A stretch of 18,118 nucleotides of DNA from Clostridiales bacterium. GTDB taxonomy: Bacteria; Bacillota; Clostridia; Christensenellales; Aristaeellaceae. The DNA lies in assembly GCA_004557805.1 (NCBI GenBank), contig SFFS01000089.1:1-18118 (forward strand), given 5' to 3'. A model generated the notes under the pieces. It ran no database searches. It was not told the DNA's origin and saw nothing but the letters and a program-made list of their open reading frames with translations. The first letter of the stretch is position 1; every line of letters begins with the position of its first letter. A program made the position numbers and the translations under genes. This document shows positions 1 through 7,730 of this stretch, one piece after another.

Positions 1-32
1 AAGGGTTAGTCGTCGCTTCGCTCCTCCCTCCG

Positions 33-125
33 GAAATTCCGAAGAATTTCAGAAGGCGGGTTTCCTCCGCCAAAAAACGATAGTTTTTTGACGGCCTGAA
101 ATGGCGCGGTGAAACCGCGCCATTT
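33..125. repeat. Cluster of four adjacent short hairpins
   Basis: Four inverted repeats lie almost end to end: 33-39/44-50 (GAAATTC, 4-nt loop), 55-59/67-71 (GGCGG/CCGCC), 71-78/83-90 (CAAAAAAC/GTTTTTTG, loop GATA) and 99-109/115-125 (AAATGGCGCGG, 5-nt loop). No convincing gene lies in 1-136. The packing of perfect palindromes with tiny loops suggests a non-coding interspersed element or a complex 3' end behind thymidine kinase. Only one copy is visible and it may extend beyond the left edge, so repeat status is an inference. Confidence 0.5.
99..125 (-). terminator. Hairpin behind thymidine kinase, probable terminator
   Basis: A perfect 11-bp stem with a 5-nt loop starts 12 bases after the tdk stop codon. 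On the minus strand the stem ends in CCATTT and then CAGG, so the T run is short. It is a plausible transcript end for the three-gene minus operon but a weak intrinsic terminator by itself. It is also the innermost member of the hairpin cluster. Confidence 0.5.
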
Positions 126-136
126 TAGATTGTCCC

Positions 137-700
137 TTACGCTTTTTCCGGCGCAAGCTGTCCGCGCTCCCAATGCCTGCGGCAGAGAGCGACGTAACTT
201 TCGTTGCCGCCGAGCATGATCTGTTCGCCCGTCTTGACGACCCGGCCGTCGAACACGCGCGCGTTGCAGGTGGCCTTGCGGCCGCACCAGCAGACGGTTT
301 TGATTTCCTCGATCGTATCGGCCCAGGCCAGCAGCCAGTGGCTGCCTTCAAACAGGTTGCCCTGAAAATCGCTGCGCAGGCCGTAGCAGATGACGGGGAC
401 GTTCATTTCATCGACGATATCGACAAGGCGGCGCACCTGCTCTTTTTTGAGAAACTGCGCCTCGTCGACGATGACGCAGTCGTACTGCGAAAGATCGAGC
501 GAGTCCAGCTCTTCCACGTAGAAGCAGGGGGCCTGCAGACCCGCGCGGGAGCCGACGAGCCGCGCGCCGTCGCGGTTGTCAAGCCGGGGCTTGAGCATGA
601 GCGCTTTCTGGCCGCGCTCCTGATAGTTGTACTGAACCATGATCGCGTTGGCCGTCTTGGACGAGCCCATCGCGCCATACCGGAAATACAGCTTTGCCAT
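137..700 (-). CDS. tdk: Thymidine kinase (type II, zinc-binding)
   Basis: Phosphorylates thymidine (and deoxyuridine) with ATP to dTMP in the pyrimidine salvage pathway, in the cytosol. The 187-residue protein has the normal length for the family. Visible features are the P-loop at residues 9-16 (GAMGSSKT), the DEAQ motif at 79-82 carrying the expected catalytic Glu, and structural-zinc ligands at Cys137, Cys139, Cys173 and His176. The lasso region GGNESYVALC precedes the last pair. A GAGG Shine-Dalgarno lies 7 bases before the ATG. It is the last gene of an operon, 20 bp behind the phosphodiesterase, with no promoter of its own seen. Its place after a transporter and a phosphodiesterase suggests shared transcription rather than shared pathway. 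Identification is secure. Confidence 0.97.
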   Translation of the reverse strand: MAKLYFRYGAMGSSKTANAIMVQYNYQERGQKALMLKPRLDNRDGARLVGSRAGLQAPCFYVEELDSLDLSQYDCVIVDEAQFLKKEQVRRLVDIVDEMNVPVICYGLRSDFQGNLFEGSHWLLAWADTIEEIKTVCWCGRKATCNARVFDGRVVKTGEQIMLGGNESYVALCRRHWERGQLAPEKA

Positions 701-720
701 GAAATACCTCGAATGCTGCG

Positions 721-1533
721 TTATTTATCGGGCGTAAAGCGCTCGAAGATGGGGTAATCGTAGCCTTTTTCGCGGGCGCTGTCAAGAGCCTGCTGGCTGC
801 GGATCGTCCAGGCGGCGAAGAGCGGACGATACAGGCGCTTCATCAGCCACATGGAAGGGTTCCCGTCGCTTTCGGCCTGATAGGCGACGAAATGCGGACG
901 GCCCAGCGCGTTGATGAGCAGATATTTGAGCGCGATGTGCGTGGCGAAATTCATTTCGCTCCGGTTCCACTTGCCGCCGGAGGCCAGCTGGCCGCGAATG
1001 ACGTCCGGCGCGTTTTTGCGGAAATACAGCACCGCGCGCGGGTCAAACGATTCGACGCAGTACGGCCCCTTGTAGGCCCGCAGGAATTTGAGCGTTTCCG
1101 CGGCGATGCGCGCCGCGCCGCCGTAGTGCTTCACCTCGACGATCAGCGGCACGCGCCCGGCTACGAGATTGAGCACCTCGGAAAAGAGCGGCACGCGCGA
1201 ACCGTCGGGCAGCGGAATTTTGCAAAGCTCCGCGTAGGTCAGCTCGCGGATTTTCCGATCCACGCCGCAGACGCGCTTGAGCGTTCCGTCATGATGGACG
1301 ACGAGCATGCCGTCGCGCGTGAGCTGCACGTCCAGCTCGATGCCATACCCGTTCTCCGCGGCGAGGCGGAAGGCCTCGAGGCTGTTTTCGGGCACGGACT
1401 GGTTGCCGTCGTGCAGGCCGCGATGCGCGTACAGCCAGCCGCGCAGGGCGCGGTCGTCAGGATGCGCGGAGGAAGGCGCGATCAGGACGAGATACAGAAT
1501 GATAAGCAGCAAAGCGATCAGAAGCCAGATCAT
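721..1533 (-). CDS. Membrane-anchored glycerophosphodiester phosphodiesterase
   Basis: Predicted to hydrolyse glycerophosphodiesters to glycerol-3-phosphate plus an alcohol (GDPD family, TIM barrel, divalent-metal dependent). The 270-residue protein starts with one hydrophobic helix at about residues 2-20, so the catalytic domain is probably tethered to the membrane; which face it sits on cannot be told from sequence. The core motifs are all present: HRG at 37-39, PEN at 48-50, ELD at 66-68 and HHD at 80-82, matching the catalytic His pair and the metal-binding Glu/Asp residues. The start ATG lies two bases after the stop of the upstream transporter, and its GGGAG ribosome binding site sits inside that gene's last codons, which points to translational coupling. 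True substrate (lipid-derived or teichoic-acid-like polymer) is not determinable here. Confidence 0.92.
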   Translation of the reverse strand: MIWLLIALLLIILYLVLIAPSSAHPDDRALRGWLYAHRGLHDGNQSVPENSLEAFRLAAENGYGIELDVQLTRDGMLVVHHDGTLKRVCGVDRKIRELTYAELCKIPLPDGSRVPLFSEVLNLVAGRVPLIVEVKHYGGAARIAAETLKFLRAYKGPYCVESFDPRAVLYFRKNAPDVIRGQLASGGKWNRSEMNFATHIALKYLLINALGRPHFVAYQAESDGNPSMWLMKRLYRPLFAAWTIRSQQALDSAREKGYDYPIFERFTPDK

Positions 1534-1535
1534 TT

Positions 1536-2846
1536 TCAGTCATCTCCCGCATCGAAAGCTTCAAGTTTGTCCTTGGGCATTTCCGGACGGCTGTCGCCGT
1601 GCTTGGTAAGGCTGATGGTCACGAACGAGCAGGCCACCATGATGGCCGCGTAGGGCATCAGCGTCTGATAGCCCACATGCTCCAGCAGCCAGCCGCTGAT
1701 GATGGGCGTGGCGATCTGCGCGGCCATGGAGAAGGTATAGTAGTAGCCGGTGAACTTGCCCACCTCGCTGCTCCTGGAAATTTCCACCACCATCGGGTAG
1801 GAGTTGACGTTGATCATCGACCAGGCCACGCCGACGAGCGCGAAAATCGCGTATACGCTCGCGTGGAACGTCTTGTAGAAGCCCGCCGCAGCGAAGCATG
1901 CGGCCAGCAGCAGCACGCCCGCCTGGATGACGCGCTTGCGGCCGAATCTGCTGGAAAGCGCGCCCACGGGAATATAGCTGCACACCGCGCCGACGGTCGC
2001 GATCATCAGGCAGCGCGAAGCGGCCTTGATGTCGTAGCCCCACTGAACGTTGACGTATTTGGTGAACGCGGAGGTGACGGCGTTGTAGCCCATGAACCAA
2101 AGCGATACGGAGCACAGGATGAGAATCAGGCTCCTGCGCAGTTCGGGCGAAAGCGCCCGGAAACCGGCTTTGCCCGCTTCCGGCTGCTCCTCGGGCTGCG
2201 GCTGCTGCGCGTCGAGCGCTTCGTTGATTTTCTCCACCTCGGCGGCGAGCCTGTTCTCGCGGATGGTGAGGAATACGATCACAACGGAAACGGCCATGAG
2301 GATCGACACGGCGAGGAACAGGAGCGTGTAGTCCTCGCTGCCGGCCGCGTCCTTGGTGACGAGAAAGCCCGTCACGCCCAGCGTGAACACGCCGCCCAGC
2401 GCGCCCATGAGGTTGATGATGGCGTTGCCCTTGCTGCGCAGCGGCTTGGGGGTTACGTCGGGCATCAGCGCCACGGCGGGGGAGCGATAGGTGCCCATCG
2501 AGACGAGCAGCAGGCACAGCGCGACGACGAACAGCGCCAGCTTGCCGGATTTTTCGGCTGCGGGCAGCAGGTTCATCAGGATTACGGCGGCGGCGGTGCC
2601 GCCGAGAATGAACGGCATGCGGCGGCCGAGCTTCGTGCGGCAGCCGTCAGAAAACTTGCCGAACAGCGGCAGCAGGAACAGCGCGAGGATGTTGTCCAGC
2701 GCCATGATGACACCCGCAATGCTGTCGGGTACGTCGAAGGTGTTTTTGAGGATAAGCGGGATTACGTTGTCGTACAGCTGCCAGAACGCGCAGATCGACA
2801 GAAACGCGAAGCCGACGAGCACCGTGCGTTTGTAGTTGAGCTTCAT
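1536..2846 (-). CDS. MFS transporter, sugar/cation symporter-like
   Basis: A 436-residue polytopic membrane protein with about 12 hydrophobic segments in two halves joined by a hydrophilic linker around residues 205-235, the usual MFS shape. The loop between helices 2 and 3 reads SDGCRTKLGRRMPF, a motif like that of GPH-type and SLC45-like sugar:cation symporters, and the helix 4 region PDVTPKPLRSKGNA also fits that group. Substrate is unknown. It is the first gene of the operon with a phosphodiesterase two bases downstream, so uptake of a glycerol-phosphodiester or a polyol is a reasonable guess only. A strong GGAGGG ribosome binding site lies 6 bases before the ATG, and a consensus promoter lies about 40 bp upstream. 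Confidence 0.88.
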   Translation of the reverse strand: MKLNYKRTVLVGFAFLSICAFWQLYDNVIPLILKNTFDVPDSIAGVIMALDNILALFLLPLFGKFSDGCRTKLGRRMPFILGGTAAAVILMNLLPAAEKSGKLALFVVALCLLLVSMGTYRSPAVALMPDVTPKPLRSKGNAIINLMGALGGVFTLGVTGFLVTKDAAGSEDYTLLFLAVSILMAVSVVIVFLTIRENRLAAEVEKINEALDAQQPQPEEQPEAGKAGFRALSPELRRSLILILCSVSLWFMGYNAVTSAFTKYVNVQWGYDIKAASRCLMIATVGAVCSYIPVGALSSRFGRKRVIQAGVLLLAACFAAAGFYKTFHASVYAIFALVGVAWSMINVNSYPMVVEISRSSEVGKFTGYYYTFSMAAQIATPIISGWLLEHVGYQTLMPYAAIMVACSFVTISLTKHGDSRPEMPKDKLEAFDAGDD

Positions 2847-2884
2847 GAGGTTCCCTCCGTTTGCAGTGATAAAGCGCCGCTTCC

Positions 2885-2913
2885 ATGATAATCCGGAGGA
2901 GCGGGGATGTCAA
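2885..2913 (-). promoter_or_regulatory. Promoter of the MFS-GDPD-tdk operon
   Basis: On the minus strand, TTGACA (2913-2908) and TATCAT (2890-2885) are separated by exactly 17 bases. The -35 box is a perfect consensus. Predicted transcription starts near 2878, giving a leader of about 30 bases to the ATG at 2846. Confidence 0.85.
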
Positions 2914-2958
2914 CGGCGCGGCTGCGTTTCTTTCCCGCGCGCCGCGCGGAAAAATGAT

Positions 2959-2986
2959 TTGCCAAGCGGAATATCTGTGCTACAAT
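2959..2986 (+). promoter_or_regulatory. Promoter of the NTPase-Nudix gene
   Basis: TTGCCA (2959-2964) and TACAAT (2981-2986) are separated by 16 bases, with a TG-n extension just before the -10 box. Transcription would begin near 2993. This rules out in-frame starts upstream of it and supports the ATG at 3020. Confidence 0.8.
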
Positions 2987-3019
2987 AAGGAAGGAATGAA
3001 AACGGCGGGGAGAAGCGAA

Positions 3020-3904
3020 ATGCATCTTTTTTTGACGGGAGAAAAGCGCGTAGGCAAGTCCACGCTGGTGCAGAAACTGCTCGAAGGGCACGAAACGCCC
3101 GCGGGTTTTTATACGAGAAAATCGGAGGCGGCGGGCTGCCTGGGCGTGCATCTGCTGCGCGCGGCCACCGGCGAAGCGCCGTGCGAGGCGAACCGGCTGT
3201 TCGCCTGCGGCGGAAAGCGTAAGCCGGATATGACGCAGCGGTTCGAACGGCTCGGCTGCGCCGCGCTGGAGGACTGCGCGGGCGCGAAGCTGATCGTGAT
3301 GGACGAAATCGGCCCGCATGAAGCGGAGGCGGAGGCGTTTCAGCGCGCCGTACTGCGCGTGCTCGACGGCGAAACGCCGGTGCTGGGCGTGCTGCAAAAA
3401 GCGCCTTCGGAGTTTCTCAACGCGATTAAGCGTCATCCGAAGGTGCGCGTGGTAACGGTAACGGAAGCGAACCGCGAGGGGCTGGCCGCGCGCGTCGCGC
3501 CGCTGATCGGCTTTTCGCACGGCGGCGAACCGGATTCCTACGGCGCGATCGTGCTGGAGGAGGGACACGTGCTGATGATCCGCAACGGAAGCAAGTGGTC
3601 GTTCCCGAAGGGACGGCGCGAGGCGGGCGAATCGGAAGAAGAAACCGCCGTGCGCGAAACGCGCGAGGAGACGGGAATTGACGCGGCGCTCGAGCCCGGC
3701 GCGTTTGCAACGGTAAAAAGCGCGCGCCCCGGCGACGAGCGGCTGGTGACGTTTTATCGCGCCAGGAGCGTAAACGGCCTGCAGGAGCCTTCCTGCGGCT
3801 TTGAAATTCCCGAGGCGCAATGGGTTCCCATCGAGGAGGCGGCCGCGCGGCTGACCTTCCCGCAGGACAGGCAGGCGCTGGAGGCGATTCTGCGGCAGGC
3901 ATGA
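3020..3904 (+). CDS. Fusion of THEP1-like nucleoside-triphosphatase and Nudix hydrolase
   Basis: A 294-residue two-domain protein. Residues 1-165 resemble the THEP1/NTPase_1 P-loop family: Walker A at 7-15 (GEKRVGKST), the GFYTRKSE segment at 29-36, and Walker B LIVMDEIGP at 91-99. Residues about 173-290 are a Nudix hydrolase with a complete Nudix box at 198-220 (G-x5-E-x7-RE-x2-EE-x-G-I). Both halves keep their catalytic residues, so both should hydrolyse nucleotide-type substrates, but neither substrate can be named. The frame is open upstream to 2885, yet the promoter lies at 2959-2986, and GGGGAG sits 7 bases before the ATG at 3020; the alternative ATG at 2996 has its SD too close to the transcript start. 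It is monocistronic, divergent from the MFS operon and closed by a strong terminator. Confidence 0.85.
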   Translation: MHLFLTGEKRVGKSTLVQKLLEGHETPAGFYTRKSEAAGCLGVHLLRAATGEAPCEANRLFACGGKRKPDMTQRFERLGCAALEDCAGAKLIVMDEIGPHEAEAEAFQRAVLRVLDGETPVLGVLQKAPSEFLNAIKRHPKVRVVTVTEANREGLAARVAPLIGFSHGGEPDSYGAIVLEEGHVLMIRNGSKWSFPKGRREAGESEEETAVRETREETGIDAALEPGAFATVKSARPGDERLVTFYRARSVNGLQEPSCGFEIPEAQWVPIEEAAARLTFPQDRQALEAILRQA

Positions 3905-3918
3905 CGGAGGCGTTTCTC

Positions 3919-3957
3919 CCCCGCCGCGCAGGGAAAGAGCGGCGGGGTTCTTTTTTT
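3919..3957 (+). terminator. Rho-independent terminator after the NTPase-Nudix gene
   Basis: A 9-bp perfect GC stem (CCCCGCCGC at 3919-3927 with GCGGCGGGG at 3939-3947) is followed at once by TTCTTTTTTT. It lies 15 bases after the stop codon. Confidence 0.93.
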
Positions 3958-3993
3958 GCGCGCGCTGCGCGCTGAAACGATTCGCTGCACCCC

Positions 3994-4022
3994 TTCCCAA
4001 ATGGGATAGCCTGTGCTATCAT
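3994..4022 (+). promoter_or_regulatory. Promoter of the ABC exporter operon
   Basis: TTCCCA (3994-3999) and TATCAT (4017-4022) are 17 bases apart. The -10 carries a TGTGC extension identical to the one before the NTPase-Nudix gene. Predicted start near 4029 places a GGAGG at 4033-4037 within the first bases of the transcript. Confidence 0.75.
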
Positions 4023-4051
4023 GGGTTCTTACGGAGGAAAACAGAGAGACG

Positions 4052-5878
4052 ATGCAAAACGAGAAACGGGGACAACAGAAAAAAGAAGCGCGCCTGCTCT
4101 GGCGGTTCCTGCGGGGGAGCGCGGCGCTTTTCGCCGTGAGCATTCTCTGCGCGGGGCTGATGGCGCTGGCCGATATGATTACGCCGCAGATTATCCGCGT
4201 GGCGGTCGATAACGTGATCGGCGGAAACCCCATGACGGAGGGAACGTTTGCAGCGCGGCTCGTGGCGCGCGCGGGCGGCGCGGAATATCTGCACGCGCGG
4301 CTGTGGGCGCTCGCTGCGGCCGTGGTGGCGGTGGCGCTGGTGAAAGCCGCTTCGCAGTATTTTTTCCGCGTGACGAACACGACGGCGACGGAGACGTTTG
4401 TAAAAACCGCGCGCGACGCGCTGTTTACGCACATCGAGCATCTGCCGTTTTCCTGGCATATGCAGAACAAGACGGGCGATATCATCCAGCGCTGTACGTC
4501 CGATATCGAAACGATCAAGCGCTTCATTTCCGAACAGATGACGAACGTGTTCCGCATCGTCATTCTGGTCGTGCTTTCGATGGGGTTCATGTTCTCCATG
4601 AACGTGCCGCTGACGCTGATCGTGCTGGCGCCGATGCCGCTGATCGTCGTCTATTCGATCCGTTTCCATCGGAGCATCCGCGAGGGGTTTATCGAGTGCG
4701 ACGAAAACGAGGGCAAGCTCTCGGCCATGGTGCAGGAGAACCTCACCGGCGTGCGCGTGGTGCGCGCGTTCGGGCGCGAGCGCTATGAGCGCGACCGCTT
4801 TCGCGAGCATAACGAGTTTTATACCGGCCTGTGGGTAAAAATGTCGCGGCTGATGGCGCGCTTCTGGTGCACGTCCGATCTGCTTTCGTATGCGCAGGCG
4901 ATGCTGGTGGTCGTGTTCGGCGCGGTGTTCTGCATCCGCGGCTGGATGACCAGCGGCGAATATATCGCGTTTATCTCCTATAACAGCCTGCTGACATGGC
5001 CCATCCGCGAGCTTGGCCGCATGATTTCGGATATGAGCAAGGCGGGCGTTTCGCTGGAGCGGCTGGAATACATCATGGATTCGGAGACGGAGCGCGACAG
5101 GCCGGACGCCTGCGCGCCCGATCTGAACGGCGATATCGCCTTTGAACACGTCAACTTCGCCTATGAGGGCTGCCCGCAGATGCTGCATGACGTGAACTTC
5201 ACCATGAAGGCCGGCACGACGCTGGGGATTCTGGGCGGAACCGGCAGCGGCAAATCGACGATGATGCTCTTGCTCGACCGGCTGTACGATCTGCCGGCCG
5301 AAAACGGCCGGATCACCATCGGCGGCGTGGATGTGGCCGACATGCAGGCCGAGTATCTGCGCCGCAATATCGGCATCGTTCTGCAGGAGCCGTATCTGTT
5401 CTCGCGCACGCTGGGCGAGAATATCGGCATCACAAAAGAGGGCATTACGCTTACCGAGATCCGGGAGGCTGCGCGCGCGGCGTGCCTGGAAGAGACGGTC
5501 GATTCGTTCAGCGGCGGGTTTGAGACGTTCGTGGGCGAGCGCGGCGTGACGCTTTCGGGCGGACAGAAGCAGCGCGCGGCCATCGCGCGGATGCTCACGC
5601 AGTCGACCCCCATCATGATCTTTGACGATTCGCTTTCCGCCGTCGATACCGAGACGGACGCGAAAATCCGCGCCGCCATAGAAAAACGCTTCGGCAGCGC
5701 GAGCATCATTCTCATTTCGCACCGCATCACCACGCTGCAGAAGGCCGATCAGATTCTGGTGCTCGATCACGGCCGCATCGCCGAGCAGGGCACGCATGAG
5801 GAGCTGAAAAAGTCCGGAGGCATCTATCAAAAGATTTACGAGATTCAGTCCCTTGCCGGAGAGGAGGCGGCGCAATGA
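4052..5878 (+). CDS. ABC exporter half-transporter, subunit with degenerate catalytic site
   Basis: A 608-residue half-transporter: six membrane helices in about residues 20-310, then a nucleotide-binding domain. Walker A is GGTGSGKST at 395-403, the signature LSGGQ at 501-505, and Walker B ends in Asp525-Asp526. The second Asp replaces the catalytic Glu, the hallmark of the non-hydrolysing site in heterodimeric exporters such as LmrCD, BmrCD and TM287/288. The switch His (LISHR) is kept. The frame is open up to a GTG at 4013, but that lies inside the promoter, so the ATG at 4052 is preferred; GGAGG is 14 bases upstream, rather far. Its stop overlaps the start of the partner subunit. Likely exports drugs, lipids or peptides; no C39 peptidase domain is present. 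Confidence 0.93.
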   Translation: MQNEKRGQQKKEARLLWRFLRGSAALFAVSILCAGLMALADMITPQIIRVAVDNVIGGNPMTEGTFAARLVARAGGAEYLHARLWALAAAVVAVALVKAASQYFFRVTNTTATETFVKTARDALFTHIEHLPFSWHMQNKTGDIIQRCTSDIETIKRFISEQMTNVFRIVILVVLSMGFMFSMNVPLTLIVLAPMPLIVVYSIRFHRSIREGFIECDENEGKLSAMVQENLTGVRVVRAFGRERYERDRFREHNEFYTGLWVKMSRLMARFWCTSDLLSYAQAMLVVVFGAVFCIRGWMTSGEYIAFISYNSLLTWPIRELGRMISDMSKAGVSLERLEYIMDSETERDRPDACAPDLNGDIAFEHVNFAYEGCPQMLHDVNFTMKAGTTLGILGGTGSGKSTMMLLLDRLYDLPAENGRITIGGVDVADMQAEYLRRNIGIVLQEPYLFSRTLGENIGITKEGITLTEIREAARAACLEETVDSFSGGFETFVGERGVTLSGGQKQRAAIARMLTQSTPIMIFDDSLSAVDTETDAKIRAAIEKRFGSASIILISHRITTLQKADQILVLDHGRIAEQGTHEELKKSGGIYQKIYEIQSLAGEEAAQ

Positions 5879-7689
5879 GCCAGAGAAGGAAAGAGGAGCA
5901 TGTGTCGCTGCCGTTCTTCGGCATCGGGAAGATTCTGCCCTATACGAAAAAATTCCGGCGGACGCAGCTGGCGATGGTATTCTTCGGCCTATGCGGAACG
6001 GCTGTGGATATTGAGCTGCCGCTTTTGCAGCGCTACGCGCTGAACCATTTCGTCGGCGGAGGCACGCTCGATACGCTGTGGCTGTTTATTCCGCTGTATA
6101 TCGCGTCCATTGTGATGGCGGCGCTTGTCAATTACGCCGCCTGCTACCGCGCGATGACCACAGAGGTGGGCGTGAACCGCGACTTGCGCAGCGCCGCGTT
6201 CGATCACCTGCAAACGCTGTCGTTTTCCTATTACAATCAAAACAGCGTCGGCTATATTCACGCGCGCGTGATGAGCGATACGGAACGCATCGGCTCGCTC
6301 GTATCGTGGACGCTGATGGACTGCACATGGCATATGAGCTACCTTGTGGGCGCGGTGCTGGTCATGTTCCTGATCAACGCGAAGCTCGCGCTGATGGTGG
6401 TGACGATTCTGCCGGTGCTGGTGGTGCTGTTCACCATCTTCCAGAAGCGGCTTGTGGCCGTGAACCGCGAAATGCGCGAACTGAACTCGCAGATCACCAG
6501 CGATTTCAACGAGGGCATTACCGGCGCGAAGACGATCAAGACCCTCGTCATTGAGGATAAAATCTATACCGGTTTCCAGAAGGATACGGCCGCCATGCGC
6601 AAAAAGAGCGTGCGCGCGGCGCGCCTGCGCGGGCTGTTCGCCTCGACGATGAGCCTCGCCTCGTCGCTGGCGCTGGCCGTGGTGCTCTGGCGCGGCGGAT
6701 ATATCGCCGAAAGCGAAGTGGGCACGTTCTCGATGTTCATGAGCTACGCGCAGGGCATGATGGAGCCGGTGCGCTGGATTATCGACGCGATTTCCGAGCT
6801 GATCTCCACGCAGGTCAATATCGAGCGGTTTTCGCGCCTCGTCAGTACGAAATCCGACGTGACCGACACGCCCGAGGTCGTCGCAAAATACGGCGACAGC
6901 TTTGAGCCGAAGCGCGAAAACTGGGAGCCGATTCGGGGCGATATCGAGTTCCGCGACGTCAGCTTCAAGTACCCAGACGGCGACGAATACGTCCTGGAGC
7001 ATTTCAACCTGAAAATTCCGTTCGGCTCGAATATCGCCATCGTGGGCGAGACGGGCGCGGGCAAATCGACGCTGGTCAACCTCGTCTGCCGATTCTTCGA
7101 GCCGACGGCGGGGCAGGTGCTGATCGACGGGCGCGACGCGCGCGAACGCTCGCAGCTGTGGCTGCACTCGGCCATCGGATACGTTTTGCAGACGCCGCAC
7201 CTGTTCAGCGGCACCGTGCGCGAAAACCTGCTCTACGGAAACCCGAACGCGACGCAGGAGCAGATCGACCGCGCGCTGGATCTGGTTTCGGCAAGGGGCG
7301 TGATCGAGCATCTGGAGAACGGATTGGACAGCGACGTGGGCGAGGGCGGCGATTTGCTTTCGACGGGAGAAAAGCAGCTGATCTCGTTTGCGCGCGCTAT
7401 TCTGGCCGATCCGAAGATTCTCGTGCTCGACGAAGCGACCGCGTCGGTCGATACGATCACGGAGCAGAAGATTCAATCGGCGATCGAGACGGTCATCCGC
7501 GGACGCACGTCGCTCGTCATCGCGCACCGGCTCTCAACCGTGCGCAACGCCGATCTGATTCTCGTCGTCGATAACGGCAGGATCATCGAGCAGGGCAGGC
7601 ACGACGAGCTGCTGGCGAAGAGGGGCCACTATTACGGCCTCTATACCCGCCAGTTCGAGGAAGAGCAGACAAGCAGCGTGCTTGGATAA
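5875..7689 (+). CDS. ABC exporter half-transporter, catalytically competent subunit
   Basis: A 604-residue partner of the preceding gene, joined by an ATGA overlap, which implies coupled translation and 1:1 assembly. It has six membrane helices in about residues 30-320 followed by a nucleotide-binding domain. Walker A is GETGAGKST at 391-399 and Walker B is ILVLDE with Asp519 and the catalytic Glu520. The signature is LSTGE at 495-499 instead of LSGGQ. In a head-to-tail dimer this altered signature would face the Walker motifs of the Asp-substituted subunit, so both defects fall on the same degenerate site while the other site is canonical. This complementary pattern is strong evidence for a true heterodimer. 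Substrate is unknown. Confidence 0.94.
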   Translation: MSQRRKEEHVSLPFFGIGKILPYTKKFRRTQLAMVFFGLCGTAVDIELPLLQRYALNHFVGGGTLDTLWLFIPLYIASIVMAALVNYAACYRAMTTEVGVNRDLRSAAFDHLQTLSFSYYNQNSVGYIHARVMSDTERIGSLVSWTLMDCTWHMSYLVGAVLVMFLINAKLALMVVTILPVLVVLFTIFQKRLVAVNREMRELNSQITSDFNEGITGAKTIKTLVIEDKIYTGFQKDTAAMRKKSVRAARLRGLFASTMSLASSLALAVVLWRGGYIAESEVGTFSMFMSYAQGMMEPVRWIIDAISELISTQVNIERFSRLVSTKSDVTDTPEVVAKYGDSFEPKRENWEPIRGDIEFRDVSFKYPDGDEYVLEHFNLKIPFGSNIAIVGETGAGKSTLVNLVCRFFEPTAGQVLIDGRDARERSQLWLHSAIGYVLQTPHLFSGTVRENLLYGNPNATQEQIDRALDLVSARGVIEHLENGLDSDVGEGGDLLSTGEKQLISFARAILADPKILVLDEATASVDTITEQKIQSAIETVIRGRTSLVIAHRLSTVRNADLILVVDNGRIIEQGRHDELLAKRGHYYGLYTRQFEEEQTSSVLG

Positions 7690-7708
7690 TTCCGCGCCCT
7701 GCGCGGAA
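7690..7708 (+). repeat. Intercistronic hairpin with CCT loop
   Basis: An 8-bp perfect stem, TTCCGCGC with GCGCGGAA, closes a CCT triloop immediately after the exporter stop codon. It is followed by AAAAAA, not T, so it is not an intrinsic terminator on this strand. It may protect the upstream message or set the ratio to the radical SAM gene. Similar CCT-loop hairpins occur at 13729-13745 and, on the minus strand, at 15622-15638. Confidence 0.6.
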
Positions 7709-7730
7709 AAAACGAAAGGAAGCCGCAAGC

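Noticed and set aside
4019..5875. A 618-codon open frame on the minus strand
   Set aside because: It mirrors the first ABC exporter subunit exactly; composition is that of a GC-codon shadow and no domain is recognisable.
7690..7708. Terminator between the exporter and the radical SAM gene
   Set aside because: The hairpin is followed by A residues rather than T, and no promoter is seen for the downstream gene, so it is better read as an intercistronic structure.
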